A stretch of DNA of 64,000 nucleotides from Bacteroidota bacterium (GTDB lineage Bacteria; Bacteroidota; Bacteroidia; AKYH767-A; OLB10). Positions 29,108 to 39,581 of this stretch are shown one piece after another. The notes beneath the pieces were generated by a model. It did not search any database and was not told where the DNA came from. It worked only from the letters and a program-made list of their open reading frames with translations. The position numbers and the translations under genes were made by a program. Where the stretch lies: contig JADKFV010000015.1 of NCBI GenBank assembly GCA_016717325.1, positions 55,835-119,834 of the forward strand, in the 5' to 3' direction. Position 1 is the stretch's first letter. Every line of letters starts with the position of its first letter.

Positions 29108-30220
29108 TTATGCAACCGATGGATGTACTATTTTTCCTTGATGAACAATTAGAGACCCTTTGGTTATTTCTTCGTCCATCTCCCACTTAAAACCATCTTT
29201 GGTACTTAGGTGCAGTAAAAATGCCTGAATGTTTTTTGCATATAAATCGCTGGCATTCATTGGCAATAAACTTGGTAAATTAGCTTCGCCCACAATTGTT
29301 ACGCCATGCTTTACCACCACTTTATTTACTTCGCTTAAAGGACAATTGCCGCCTTGTTCCACTGCCATATCAACTATTACCGAACCAGGCCTCATATTTT
29401 TCACCATGTCTTCGGTAACCAACACGGGGGCTTTTTTGCCTGGGATAAGTGCTGTTGTGATCACTAAATCGGCTTGGGTAATATGTTTAAACAATAACTC
29501 TTGCTGCATTTTTAAAAATTCATCGCTCACCGAAGTTACATAACCTCCACCTGTTTTTACCGATGCATCGCCTTTTACTTCAATATACTTACCTCCAAGC
29601 GATTCAACTTGTTCCTTTGTTTCGGGGCGAATATCACTCACCTCTACTATTGCACCCAAACGTTTTGCGGTGGCTATTGCCTGCAAACCTGCAACACCTG
29701 CACCCATAATAACAACGCGCGATGGTTTAATAGTACCTGCAGCTGTCATCAACATTGGGAATATTTTACCTAGGTAATGAGCACCCAACATTACAGTTTT
29801 GTACCCGGCAAGGTTGCTTTGCGAACTAAGGACATCCATTTTTTGTGCTCTTGAAATACGGGGTATTGCATCCATCGAAAACATGCTTATGCCTGCACTG
29901 GCACCTGCCGCAACTATTTCGCGATTAGCAGATGCAAACATCAGCGACATGTAAACGGCATCTTTTTTCATTAAACCAAGTTCAGCAGCAGAGGCATTGT
30001 TTACCTTCATCACTACTTGCGATGAGGAGTAAACTTTGTCTTTGTCTACAATATTAGCTCCGGCATTTTTGTAATCGTCATCGCTAAACGAAGCGCCTTC
30101 GCCTGCACCCGATTCTACCTGCACACTATACCCGGCATTTATCAAAGACTTTGCAACGTCAGGCGTTAGCGACACCCTGCGCTCACCCTCTTTGGTTTCT
30201 TTTGGAATTCCTATCAGCAT
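29108..30220 (-). CDS. pntA: NAD(P) transhydrogenase alpha subunit, soluble NAD-binding part
   Basis: 370 residues, related to alanine dehydrogenase. N-terminal MLIGIPKETKEGERRVSLTP, Rossmann motif VVIMGAGVAGLQAIATAKRLGA, then VSDIRPETKEQVESLGGK, ADLVITTALIPGKKAPVLV and MRPGSVIVDMAVEQGGNCPL. Binds NAD(H) in the cytosolic domain I. First gene of the three-gene pnt operon; a 14-bp palindrome lies 33-46 bp upstream of its start. Confidence 0.97.
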   Translation of the reverse strand: MLIGIPKETKEGERRVSLTPDVAKSLINAGYSVQVESGAGEGASFSDDDYKNAGANIVDKDKVYSSSQVVMKVNNASAAELGLMKKDAVYMSLMFASANREIVAAGASAGISMFSMDAIPRISRAQKMDVLSSQSNLAGYKTVMLGAHYLGKIFPMLMTAAGTIKPSRVVIMGAGVAGLQAIATAKRLGAIVEVSDIRPETKEQVESLGGKYIEVKGDASVKTGGGYVTSVSDEFLKMQQELLFKHITQADLVITTALIPGKKAPVLVTEDMVKNMRPGSVIVDMAVEQGGNCPLSEVNKVVVKHGVTIVGEANLPSLLPMNASDLYAKNIQAFLLHLSTKDGFKWEMDEEITKGSLIVHQGKIVHPSVA

Positions 30221-30550
30221 AAATTATATTTTTATAAAACAGGGATAAAATTGCGAAAATTTTCGCGCGCAAAGAAAGGGAAATTTACCACACATGGTAA
30301 TTTTAGTTTTGCATTTTCATTAAAGAATTCAACATAAAAAGTTTGAATCAATTTTTCCAAATATGATGGAACATATTAATAACCTTTGCTTGGATTATTT
30401 TCTAAATAGTTTTAATTACTGTTATAAAATCGAATTCAATATTAAACAAAAAGAGGATGGTGAATTATTAAATCAGCTAGCAAAAATTTGAAAAGCTGGC
30501 TATTTATATAGGCGATGTGAATGATGAGAATGTAATACAATCTTTCAGAA
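30221..30550. promoter_or_regulatory. Upstream region of pnt with 14-bp palindrome GCGAAAATTTTCGC
   Basis: 330 bp without a gene. At 30253-30266 lies a perfect palindrome GCGAAAATTTTCGC, 33 bp before the pntA start codon, a plausible operator. No strong -7 element was identified. The remainder is AT-rich and featureless. Confidence 0.4.
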
Positions 30551-30982
30551 TCATTTCAACTTTATAGTGCGCTCGGTTATTTTTTCATCATAGTTTTTGA
30601 TAAACAAGTCGAGTTTTTCTTCGTTTATTTTCCCTTCAGCATCCATCACTTTGTTTTCCATAAACCACACTATGTAATGTTTCCATTTGTTTTTTTTTAC
30701 TTTGGTCTCAACCTTTTTGCCGAGGAGTAAAAATTTTATGCTTGTAAAATCGTCTTCGTAATACTTTGGTGTTTCGTTATCTATATCGCTCACCAAAATT
30801 ATTTCGTTACTATCGAGCGAATAAAAATGAACCTGATAAGTGCCCCATTTATCAACTTTGTAATTTAAAATTTCTTTGCCATTGCATGTAACTTTTCCTT
30901 TATCCATTTCAATGGTTTGAGCATTACAAATGATAGTTCCTAAAATCATTGATGCCAATAGGAACAATTTCGCTTTTTTCAT
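30551..30982 (-). CDS. Secreted hypothetical protein
   Basis: 143 residues with a signal peptide (MKKAKLFLLASMILGTIICN, AQ cleavage). The mature part is a short beta-rich domain (KGKVTCNGKEILNYKVDKWG, YQVHFYSLDSNEIILVSDID) followed by a charged helix that ends in KITERTIKLK. It stands alone, with over 150 bp free on both sides. No family recognised. Confidence 0.75.
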   Translation of the reverse strand: MKKAKLFLLASMILGTIICNAQTIEMDKGKVTCNGKEILNYKVDKWGTYQVHFYSLDSNEIILVSDIDNETPKYYEDDFTSIKFLLLGKKVETKVKKNKWKHYIVWFMENKVMDAEGKINEEKLDLFIKNYDEKITERTIKLK

Positions 30983-31187
30983 ATTTTTATTTAATCTTTT
31001 ATGCGGGCGAAAATAGTATTCGGGTTTTGATTAAAAATTGATTTTGGAAATTTCTAGCTGTTTATAAATGTTGATTCAGTTAATAATTTGTGGAGGAGAG
31101 ATTTGAGGAAAACCAATATAAAAAAAGATGTCACCACCAAAAGCAATCAACAATTAATTTTAAAAGCTAAATCGTTAACAACAAGAA

Positions 31188-32452
31188 TCAGGTTTTTTGC
31201 TTTTTCTTTTTTGCTGCAGGAAATAAAACATTGTTCAAAATCAAACGGTAACCTGGCGAGTTTGGATGCAAACTTAAATCTGTAACGGGGTCGCCCACCA
31301 TGTGCTGATAGTCTTCGGGGTCGTGACCACCAAAAAAGGTCCATGTCCCTTTTCCGGCTTCGCCATGAATGTATTTTGCATAACCACCGGCTTTGTTTTC
31401 GCCAAGCACCAGTGTTGACGCTTTTACATATTTATGATCAAATGCAGTAGTTTGTCCCATGAAACCTGCAATAACCTGCATATGGTTTTGATTGAGCATT
31501 GTTGGCACAGGGTCCCATTTTGCCGAAAATTCGAACAAGGTAAACACATCGTTATCGCGCGAAACTCCACGTTGACCTGGCATTACATCGATATTACTAA
31601 ATTCATATTCCATTGGATTGGTAACAAGCTTAAAATCTTCGAAAGCAAATGTTTGCGAAAAATCCAGCTTCGAATTGTAATCGGGTGAAGTGCCATCGCC
31701 ATCAAATATTCTATCGCAAATATCGAGTCCGTGAGCTGACAGCGCTATATCATACGAATCGGTGCCGCTGCACATTGTAAATAAAAATCCACCTCCTACT
31801 GTAAAGTCACGGATTTTAAGTGCAACCGCAAGTTTAAGTTCACTGGCTTTTTAAAACCTAATTTATTTGCCATAGCTTCATCAGTACGCACTTGCTCCTG
31901 ATACCATGGTGCCGTGTGGTACATAGCATAAAACTTTCCATACTGACCCGTAAAATCTTCGTGATGCAAGTGCAGCCAATCGTAAGTTGGCAACACCCCT
32001 GCTACAACTTCCTCATCGTACAAAACGGTGTAAGGTATTTCGGCATAGGTGAGTACGAGGGTTACAGCATCGTCCCAAGGTAATTTATTTTTGGGAGAGT
32101 ACACGGCAATCTTTGGTGCTTTTTCCAGTTTCACCACATCCATATTTATTGCAGGGTCGGCAATTTCAGTGAGAATGGCACTCGCTTGTCCATCGGCAAT
32201 TACAAGGTAAGAAACCCCACGAATTTTACATTCGTTTTCGATGAGTGCTGCATTTTGAACCATAAAACTTCCGCCTCTGTAATTTAGCAACCACTGCACT
32301 TCTACATTATTGTTGAGTACCCAATAGGCAATACCATAAGCCTTAAGGTGATTGCTTTGGCTTTCGTCCATTGGAATTAATATTTGTGATGCCCGCAACG
32401 GAATAGCGATAATAATGCAAAAGATGAGTCCTAGAAAATGTTTGTGTTTCAT
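31188..32452 (-). CDS. Secreted protein of the Bacteroidota family often labelled asparagine synthetase B, one frameshift
   Basis: About 421 residues after correction. Signal peptide MKHKHFLGLIFCIIIAIPLRAS, then ILIPMDESQSNHLKAYGIAY and VQWLLNYRGGSFM, features I recall from a conserved Bacteroidota family named asparagine synthetase B in databases. No N-terminal catalytic Cys or ATP pyrophosphatase motif of real AsnB is visible, and it is secreted, so that name is doubtful. The middle (KIAVYSPKNKLPWDDAVTLV; YDWLHLHHEDFTGQYGKF) and the C-terminal part (GFLFTMCSGTDSYDIALSA; GTWTFFGGHDPEDYQH) look like a Rossmann/amidotransferase-like fold. A base is missing near 31840 (frame should pass from KKPV to LAVALKIRDF). 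Confidence 0.75.
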
Positions 32453-32690
32453 TATAAAATGAATGATATATTTTACTTCAGTTTTTTAATTGTTTGGCAA
32501 ATAACAACATTGAATTGAAAATTGCGAAGCCGAAAATACAGTTTAATCTGTGAACTGCGGATGTATTTGACTTAATTAACGATAATTTTAGAAACCACAT
32601 TACCATCCATTCAATTGGGTTTTGTAATGACCCGTTAGCTGATTATGGAAAAGAAAGGAGCATTTTTTAAGCTGCCTTAAATTCAATAAT

Positions 32691-33167
32691 TTACTTTAAA
32701 ATAAACACACTCTTGCTTTCAATGTTTGTACGTTTATCAAAAACAAAATCGTAGTAACCTGTTTCGTTGGCTTTTGCATCAATAATACATTTTGTACGTC
32801 CGTATTCCAATCCGGCTTCATTGTTAACTATGGATTGAATTGGGTTTGAATAATCTTTAGCAAAAATCAAATAAATAGAAAGAGTATATTTTCCGGTTCC
32901 TGCCGAATCGGGTAAGGTATATTTGCCTGTGGATACTCCTGCAGCAATCAATTCGGGCGATAGTTTTACAGTACATCCAAATGTTTGATCAATACCTTCT
33001 ACTACTCCATCGCCAAATTCCGATGCCGATTTACCTGCCACTTCGCCCGCAGTATGTATCACCTCTTTGGTAGTTTCTTTTACACGGTTGCAAGCAATTA
33101 TAGCAAGTACTATTATCACAAGGCCAGCGTTTCTTACATTTATCATTTTATCAATTAATTTAAACAT
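32691..33167 (-). CDS. Lipoprotein of unknown function
   Basis: 158 residues. A lipobox (LAIIAC) follows a hydrophobic stretch; the start might also be the ATG 7 codons later (MINVRNAGLVIIVLAIIAC). The first mature part is helical (TTKEVIHTAGEVAGKSASEF), the rest a beta domain (GKYTLSIYLIFAKDYSNPI, NETGYYDFVFDKRTNIES). Probably anchored to the inner or outer membrane. No family recognised. The divergent glycosyltransferase gene begins 107 bp away. Confidence 0.75.
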   Translation of the reverse strand: MFKLIDKMINVRNAGLVIIVLAIIACNRVKETTKEVIHTAGEVAGKSASEFGDGVVEGIDQTFGCTVKLSPELIAAGVSTGKYTLPDSAGTGKYTLSIYLIFAKDYSNPIQSIVNNEAGLEYGRTKCIIDAKANETGYYDFVFDKRTNIESKSVFILK

Positions 33168-33274
33168 TGAGTGACGAATGTAATGCTATAATTTTAATAA
33201 ACAGTGCAATCACACATCAAATTTTAATTACAATATAAAACTATTTCTTTGCAACCTGTACTTAGATTAAACCT

Positions 33275-35235
33275 ATGAAGCTTTCGATAATTATAGTCAA
33301 CTACAATGTGCAATACTTTTTGGAGCAATGCCTCCACTCGGTATATAAGGCACTTGGCACCATGCAAGCCGAAGTGTTCGTAGTGGATAATAATTCTGTG
33401 GATGGTTCATGTGCTATGGTACACGAAAAATTCCCTCAAACTATTTTGATAGAAAATAAAGACAATCCGGGATTCTCCAAAGCAAATAATCAGGGCATAA
33501 AATTGAGCAAAGGCGAGTATGTACTATTGCTTAATCCCGATACACTGGTAGAAGAAGATACGTTTACAAGCACCGTTAATTTTATGGATACACATTCCGA
33601 TGCCGGAGGCCTGGGTGTATACATGATAGATGGCAAAGGAAACTTTTTGCCGGAGTCGAAACGTGGTTTGCCAAGTCCTGCTGTAGCTTTTTACAAAATA
33701 TTTGGCTTGTCGGCCTTGTTTCCAAAGTCGAAATTATTTGGACGGTATCATTTGGGGTTTCTCGATAAAAACCAAATTCACGAAGTGGATGTATTATCGG
33801 GTGCATTTATGCTCATGCGTAAAAGTGTGCTCGATAAAGTTGGTTTGCTCGATGAAACTTTTTTTATGTATGGTGAGGATATCGATTTATCGTACCGCAT
33901 AACACAGGGAGGATATAAAAATTACTATTTTCCCGAAACAAAAATTATTCATTACAAAGGCGAGAGTACAAAGAAGACAAGCGTGAATTATGTGCGTGTT
34001 TTTTATAAAGCCATGGTCATTTTTGCCCGTAAACATTTCAACAAGCAACATGCATGGCTATTTGGATCGCTCATAAATTTTGCTGTTTACCTTCGTGCTT
34101 TGATGGCAGTTGCAGTTCAATTTCTAAAACGAATTGCCATTCCTCTGCTCGATTCATTGATAATGTACGGAGGCTACATTGCGTTGAAGTACTACTGGGA
34201 ATTGAAGATAAAAGTTTTCCATTATCCATCGTTTTACGAAACGGTAATTATTCCCGTGTACGTGCTATGTTGGTTAATTGGAATTTATTTGGCCGGTGGT
34301 TACGACAAACCTGTACGTTATATATAAAAGTGATTCGGGGTATTACGTTTGCAACTATTGCCATATTGGTGGTGTATGCTTTGATGCCTGAAGAATACCG
34401 CTTTTCGCGCGCCTTGATATTGATGGGTACACTGTGGTCGGCAGGTGCATTGGTTGTGTACAGATGGATATGCCAGGTTTTTAAGATTCCATTGTTCTCG
34501 TTTGCCGGCAACATTAAAAAACGTGTGGTAATAGTTGGTGGTGAAACAGAGTGCCATCGTATACTGTTATTGTTACAAAACAGTAATTCGAATTTCGAAT
34601 ATGTTGGTTTTACAGATATTGCTAAAAGCGAATTGCCACAAAGCAATCAAAACCCCAATTACCTTGGCGACTATAAACGCCTTCAGGATATATGCGAAGT
34701 GTACAAAATAGATGAGGTTATATTTTCATCGAAGGATATACCATCGCAAAACATTATAAGTACCATGCGCGAAAATGCTGCATCGGCAATCGAATACAAA
34801 ATTGCGCCTGAAGAAAGCTCCTATATCATTGGTTCCAACTCTATTCATTCACAGGGCAGTTTGTATTTTGTAGAGATGAACACCTTGAACAGAATAGAAA
34901 ATATTCGCAACAAAAGAATATTCGATTACAGTTTTTGTTTGCTTTTGCTCCTAACCTATCCTCTTCAGCTTTTCGTGATAAAAAATCCTATTGGCTTATT
35001 GAAAAACATATTCAAAGTTTTATTTAAAAATACCAACTGGGTTGGGCCCGATTATAATAACAACAGCAACGAAAGGGTACATAAAAGCATTTTGCATCCT
35101 TCGCACCAAATAGGCTTGCAAAAACTGGATAGTGCAACCATAGATAGATTGAACATGTTGTATGCAAAAAATTTCAACATAGAGTACGACATCAATATGG
35201 TAATGAAAAACTATCGTATGTTGGGCAGTGTTTAA
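33275..35235 (+). CDS. Glycosyltransferase family 2 fused to a polyprenyl-phosphate sugar-transferase-like region, one frameshift
   Basis: About 653 residues. Residues 1-230 are a rhamnosyltransferase-like GT2 domain: LSIIIVNYNVQYFLEQCLHS, nucleotide-sugar motif VDNNSVDGS, LLNPDTLVEED and the acceptor-site MYGEDIDLSYRI. Then membrane helices (LRALMAVAVQFL; YVLCWLIGIYLAGGYD). The frame breaks at about 34321 in a TA repeat and resumes with VIRGITFATIAILVVYAL, a nucleotide-binding-like domain (KRVVIVGGETECHRILLLL) and a stretch resembling polyprenyl glycosylphosphotransferases (KRIFDYSFCLLLLLTYPL) but lacking its full catalytic part. Likely cell-envelope polysaccharide assembly at the inner membrane. 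Confidence 0.8.
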
Positions 35236-35315
35236 ACATGAGATTTACTGATTTAAAATACTTTTTTACCACATTATTAAACTTGAGCCGTTAAGTAAAT
35301 ATTAGTTTACGTTAA

Positions 35316-36344
35316 ATGAAAAAAATAAAGCGTGGTTTCTTCATAATATTTTGTGCCGTTGTTGTGTTTGCGTTGTACAACTACAAAATGACCTTTTATT
35401 TGCTCTCACAATTGAAGGGACAACTTACCATAGTTTATCAAGCAGAAAGTATTGATGAGGCCATTGCCAGCAAAAAATACGATAGCCTTCAAACCCAAAA
35501 ACTTAAATTAATTAAAACCATCAAACAATTTGCCGAAGACTCGTTAGTCTTATCGAAAACCAAAAATTATTCCACCATTTACAATCAGCAAAACAGGCAA
35601 ACCATGTTTGTAGTTACAGGCTGTATGCCCTTTGAGTTTACCGAATACAAGTGGACATTTCCCATGATTGGCGAAGTAACCTACAAAGGTTTTTTTGATA
35701 GTGTGGCGGCACACAACGAAATGATGGAATTGCAAAAGCAAGGTTATGAAACCAATATTGGCAATGCATCGGGCTGGAGTACGCTTGGTTGGCTGCGCGA
35801 CCCTGTGCTTAGCAGCATGCTCAACAAAAGCGAAGGCGCACTTGCCGAATTGATAATTCATGAGTTGACACATGCCACAATTTACCAGTCGAGCAGTGTG
35901 GTGTACAACGAGAACCTCGCAACTTTTGTTGGAGAGAATGGCGCCTTAAAATTTTTGATTGCACACTATGGTGATACCAGCGTATACATCGACCGTTACA
36001 GAAATCGATTAAGCGATGAATTGCTTTATAACAATCACATACAAAATGGGCGGCTGCAATTGCAAAGTCTTTATTTACAATTGAAGAACGAAAAAGATAT
36101 CACACTCAAAATAAAAAAGAAAACTGATTTGATTTATAGCATCATGACTTCAATTGATACACTTACACTGAAAAACAAGGCACGGTATACATGGGAGTAC
36201 AAAACAGATTCGTTACCCAATAATACTTTTTTTATGAGTACAGATACATACCATAGTATGCAAAATATTTTTACCGCTGAGTTTAAAAATAAGTATTCGA
36301 ATGATTTGAGGAAGTTTATTGAGGGGTATAAAACTAAAGACTAA
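35316..36344 (+). CDS. Predicted aminopeptidase (PF10023-type zinc metallopeptidase)
   Basis: 342 residues with an N-terminal membrane anchor (GFFIIFCAVVVFALYNY). Family features: YLLSQLKGQL near the N-terminus, VTYKGFFDSVAAHNEMM, ASGWSTLGWLRDPVLSSML, and the zinc motif HELTH at 182-186 with the third ligand Glu199 in NENLATFVG. Active site faces the periplasm. PF10023 proteins are predicted aminopeptidases with no well-studied member. It stops 2 bp before the convergent T9SS protein gene. Confidence 0.85.
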   Translation: MKKIKRGFFIIFCAVVVFALYNYKMTFYLLSQLKGQLTIVYQAESIDEAIASKKYDSLQTQKLKLIKTIKQFAEDSLVLSKTKNYSTIYNQQNRQTMFVVTGCMPFEFTEYKWTFPMIGEVTYKGFFDSVAAHNEMMELQKQGYETNIGNASGWSTLGWLRDPVLSSMLNKSEGALAELIIHELTHATIYQSSSVVYNENLATFVGENGALKFLIAHYGDTSVYIDRYRNRLSDELLYNNHIQNGRLQLQSLYLQLKNEKDITLKIKKKTDLIYSIMTSIDTLTLKNKARYTWEYKTDSLPNNTFFMSTDTYHSMQNIFTAEFKNKYSNDLRKFIEGYKTKD

Positions 36345-36346
36345 TA

Positions 36347-38206
36347 TTATACTTTCACAAACTTCTTCCTACCCACTATCTTATTACGACTATCGAAAGC
36401 GGTTATAAAATATAATCCATCGCTAAGGTTTGCAATGTTTATTCTTCCGTAGGCATCCATTGGCAGCGAATAAATTCTCCCCATTAAATCTACAATTTGT
36501 GTGTAAGCTATATTTTTTTCGGTAGATTTTATTGTTATAAAATCATTTGCCGGATTGGGATACACAGCTATTTCATTAGCAAACAATTGTTGCTCAGGTA
36601 CCGATGCATACACAGTAGAATCGCCAACAAGCGGGCGTATCATATATGACAGTGCGAGTGGATTTGTTTGCCAAGAACCTGAAAAATTTACAAAGTTGTT
36701 TGTGTGATTATCTGTATTGAGGTCAACTCCAAGGTTGTAATTTTTGTCAAGCTGAAAAACCACACCTACGTATATGGTTCCCGATACAGGCACCAATTGA
36801 TCGCAATTGTAAAGTGCAAAACCGTTTATAGAATCAACATAATCGGGCGTGAGTCCAAATTTTTGATAGATGATAGAATCGGTAAAAATGTCTTTCCATA
36901 TCACAACCTTCATATTATTGGTTCCGCCATAATCCGCCATTTGTGCCCAAAATATTTTTATTCCCCGAATAGTATCAGCCTCGAGGAAAGTAAATTTTGT
37001 GGCCGCTTTGCTATTTGGCGCAAGCAATGATAAACCTGCCTCTGCCGTTCCATCATCGTATGAATAATAATTGTAAAAACGTTGGGTGTAGGACATCACA
37101 TTGTTTTCTGGACGCAAGTCGGGGAAAGTGGAAAGCCTATCGGTAACGAAAAAATTTGCTGCATCATCACTTAGTTGAACATTGGTAGGGAAAGTAAATC
37201 CGTTTAGCGGGTAAGTGTAAGCCTGATAAACATCGGGGTCAACATTATTTGCATTACCACCAATAAATGGCGTGTATAAAAATCCTCCATTGCCATCGAG
37301 TATACTATCCGATTTGCTCACATTGCGAATATTATTTGCATCGGTATTGATGTTATGAATACTTAACGTAATATCGTTTTTCATCAAAGCACTTTTGTTA
37401 CCATAATTTTTATAATGCTTCCAGGGGATAGAAGAATAATCTTTGAGCAACCATGGTGTGCGGTACGTCCATGCAACATCATCTATATTGAGAGAAGAGT
37501 TAAGAATTATTTTTCGCAGTAACACATAATCCAGATGCCAGTGATCTTCGTTGCCCGATTTGCTGCCATAGTTCATAAACCGAAAACGGAAACCGGGTTG
37601 CATCCATTTTGTTTGATTGAGAATGATACTCACTTTTGTGAAAACAGTATCAATCACACCACCTTGTTTACTCCACACATTTGTCCAGGTTAGTGCAACG
37701 GCATCCCAAAATTGCAGAACGAGAGAGTCTTTAAATTCCACATTATTTCCAAGACCTTTTCGTTCAAAGAAAAAAATCATCTGCACACTATCGTAGGGAT
37801 TGTTTTGAGGATCGCTAAATGTGTTGATATATTTTGATGTGAGTTTATCGCACAAACCAATTGCATTTGCACTTATTGTGTCATATGCATCACCTGTTTT
37901 GTCGAGGCCATCCATAGTTGCCACGCCAATACTTGGAGGACTAATGGCAAACGAAGAATTAATATAAGCATCGCTATCGCACCAGTAATCGGACGATGGA
38001 TATATGGCATCGTAAGAGAAATCGTCAATAAACGGCAAAACAAGTGTATCGGTTGCAGCATTTATTTTGGCAGTTTGTATTGGATTATTGCGCCAGTAAT
38101 TCTTCAACACCGGATTTGTTTTCAATGGCACCAGTTTCATTTGTGCATGTGCACTTAGTACAAAAACCAATATCAAAAAACTGAGTGTAACTTTTCTTAT
38201 TATCAT
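36347..38206 (-). CDS. T9SS-secreted hypothetical protein
   Basis: 619 residues. Signal peptide MIIRKVTLSFLILVFVLSAH; N-terminal segment with DTLVLPFIDDFSYDAIYPSS, common at the start of large Bacteroidota secreted proteins; a beta-rich body; type A sorting tail (IAVYPNPANDFITIKSTEKN ... IVGRKKFVKV). The body has a jelly-roll-like part (SLVLQFWDAVALTWTNVWSK, GFRFRFMNYGSKSGNEDHWH). Function unknown; exported through T9SS and probably attached to the cell surface. It lies 5 bp from the PASTA gene, same strand. Confidence 0.85.
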   Translation of the reverse strand: MIIRKVTLSFLILVFVLSAHAQMKLVPLKTNPVLKNYWRNNPIQTAKINAATDTLVLPFIDDFSYDAIYPSSDYWCDSDAYINSSFAISPPSIGVATMDGLDKTGDAYDTISANAIGLCDKLTSKYINTFSDPQNNPYDSVQMIFFFERKGLGNNVEFKDSLVLQFWDAVALTWTNVWSKQGGVIDTVFTKVSIILNQTKWMQPGFRFRFMNYGSKSGNEDHWHLDYVLLRKIILNSSLNIDDVAWTYRTPWLLKDYSSIPWKHYKNYGNKSALMKNDITLSIHNINTDANNIRNVSKSDSILDGNGGFLYTPFIGGNANNVDPDVYQAYTYPLNGFTFPTNVQLSDDAANFFVTDRLSTFPDLRPENNVMSYTQRFYNYYSYDDGTAEAGLSLLAPNSKAATKFTFLEADTIRGIKIFWAQMADYGGTNNMKVVIWKDIFTDSIIYQKFGLTPDYVDSINGFALYNCDQLVPVSGTIYVGVVFQLDKNYNLGVDLNTDNHTNNFVNFSGSWQTNPLALSYMIRPLVGDSTVYASVPEQQLFANEIAVYPNPANDFITIKSTEKNIAYTQIVDLMGRIYSLPMDAYGRINIANLSDGLYFITAFDSRNKIVGRKKFVKV

Positions 38207-38211
38207 GATTA

Positions 38212-39009
38212 TTATTTCCGCAAGTTTTGTTCTATTATATGTTCAGATGCTGTGAGATATAAATCGATTACATCGCCCTGGTTTACTTCTAACACATCCA
38301 AAGGATGAGGATCTTGTTTGTATATTTTTGCTTCGGCCGAGTCAACAACAGTTCCATCATATTCTATTTTTCCTGCAATTAGTTTACTGCCCTTTAAAAT
38401 AAATAACGCCTCGCTCAAAGTTAAATTGTACAAGTCGGGCACTTCCACTTTTACATTTCCATAGCCATCGCCCAGCACCAAATCGAGCGTAGTGCCTTTG
38501 GCAATGAGCGAACCTTTTTTTATACTGAAACCATTGAGTTGAACCTCGAGTACGGCATTTTTTGCCAGGTCCGGTTTATAAATTATCTCTCCCACTTTTA
38601 GCCCGTAAGAATTTAAAATTGATTCGGCCTGGCGGTACGATACATCAATTAAATCGGGCATTTTTATTTCAGGAGCAATGGTAGATGTAATAGTAACATA
38701 AACTGTGCGGCCCTCTTTTACTTTATCGTTTGGCGATGGATCTTGCTCTATAACGGTGCCGGGTTTCAAATTCAAATCGAAAACCGATGAGTCGGCAATG
38801 GAAAAGCGTAAATTTTTTTGTGATAAAAACTGCTCTAGTTCTTTTACATTTTTTCCTGTCAAATCGGGCACCGATATAGATTCCCCATGATTGGTATAGC
38901 TATCGAGCCAACGATAAGTGAGGCCTAAAATCATTAAGACAACCAGGCAGGCGGCAATTAAATTGAACCAAAAATATTTCGTTGCGAAGAATTTAAAAAA
39001 TGATGACAC
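38212..39009 (-). CDS. Membrane-anchored PASTA-domain protein
   Basis: 265 residues: one N-terminal membrane helix (FNLIAACLVVLMILGLTY), then three PASTA repeats of about 65-70 residues. Signatures: VPDLTGKNVKELEQFL and VIEQDPSPNDKVKEGRTVYV (repeat 1), MPDLIDVSYRQAESIL (2), VPDLYNLTLSEALFIL with IYKQDPHPLDVLEVNQGDVI (3). No kinase or transpeptidase domain is fused. PASTA domains sense peptidoglycan fragments, so an envelope role in the periplasm is likely. Upstream of a T9SS-cargo gene by 5 bp. Confidence 0.9.
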   Translation of the reverse strand: MSSFFKFFATKYFWFNLIAACLVVLMILGLTYRWLDSYTNHGESISVPDLTGKNVKELEQFLSQKNLRFSIADSSVFDLNLKPGTVIEQDPSPNDKVKEGRTVYVTITSTIAPEIKMPDLIDVSYRQAESILNSYGLKVGEIIYKPDLAKNAVLEVQLNGFSIKKGSLIAKGTTLDLVLGDGYGNVKVEVPDLYNLTLSEALFILKGSKLIAGKIEYDGTVVDSAEAKIYKQDPHPLDVLEVNQGDVIDLYLTASEHIIEQNLRK

Positions 39010-39377
39010 CTACTCTTTGTTTTTTGTGGCGCAAAAATAATATTTCTCACCACATGAACCAGAAATTGGAGATTTGATTTTTAATGCTTGTAATGAATTT
39101 TACCAACAACTTTCTTTGCAGTACTATTTACCAACGTCAAGTAATTGATTTGAATTTGCAAATTGATGAATGTTACTTTTTAAAGCGATTGAATGGCAGT
39201 TGATTTATTCCATAGAACAACTTTATAGTTTTCAAAACTTGAGAACCACTTAAAACAACTTTCCAAAACATGTCTTTGTTATGTTATTTTCATTTCGTGA
39301 CTTCGACAATTTACAATCCAACTCTTTTTATCAATAATATTTTTTGCAATTTCATTTCCTTTGAATAAATTTACAGC
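39010..39377. other. Gene-free stretch upstream of the vapBC-like pair
   Basis: 368 bp, AT-rich. I found no gene, terminator or repeat. It contains both the promoter of the minus-strand PASTA gene and that of the plus-strand antitoxin, but neither is clear. Confidence 0.4.
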
Positions 39378-39581
39378 ATGACAAGTAGCGCTCTAAAAAT
39401 GGAATTCGATTCGTTACCGAAATCTTTAAAAAAAGAGGTGGCGGAATTTGTTGCACTTTTAAAAAATAAAAGCAAAAACAGACCTGCTTTAAAACACAGA
39501 GAGTTCGGGTTCGCGAAAGGTAAAATCATACTATCAAAGGACTTTGATGAACCGTTAGATTTGTTTAAGGATTATATTTGA
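39378..39581 (+). CDS. Antitoxin-like protein of a VapBC-type pair
   Basis: 67 residues: short helical N-terminus (FDSLPKSLKKEVAEFVALLK), a Lys-rich middle and the toxin-binding-type tail FGFAKGKIILSKDFDEPLDL ending in DYI. This arrangement (LP..l..EV.dFv, then GklI....FDePL.dF) is that of DUF2281-like antitoxins paired with PIN-domain toxins. Its TGA overlaps the toxin ATG by one base, the usual coupling. Likely autorepressor of the operon. Confidence 0.85.
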   Translation: MTSSALKMEFDSLPKSLKKEVAEFVALLKNKSKNRPALKHREFGFAKGKIILSKDFDEPLDLFKDYI

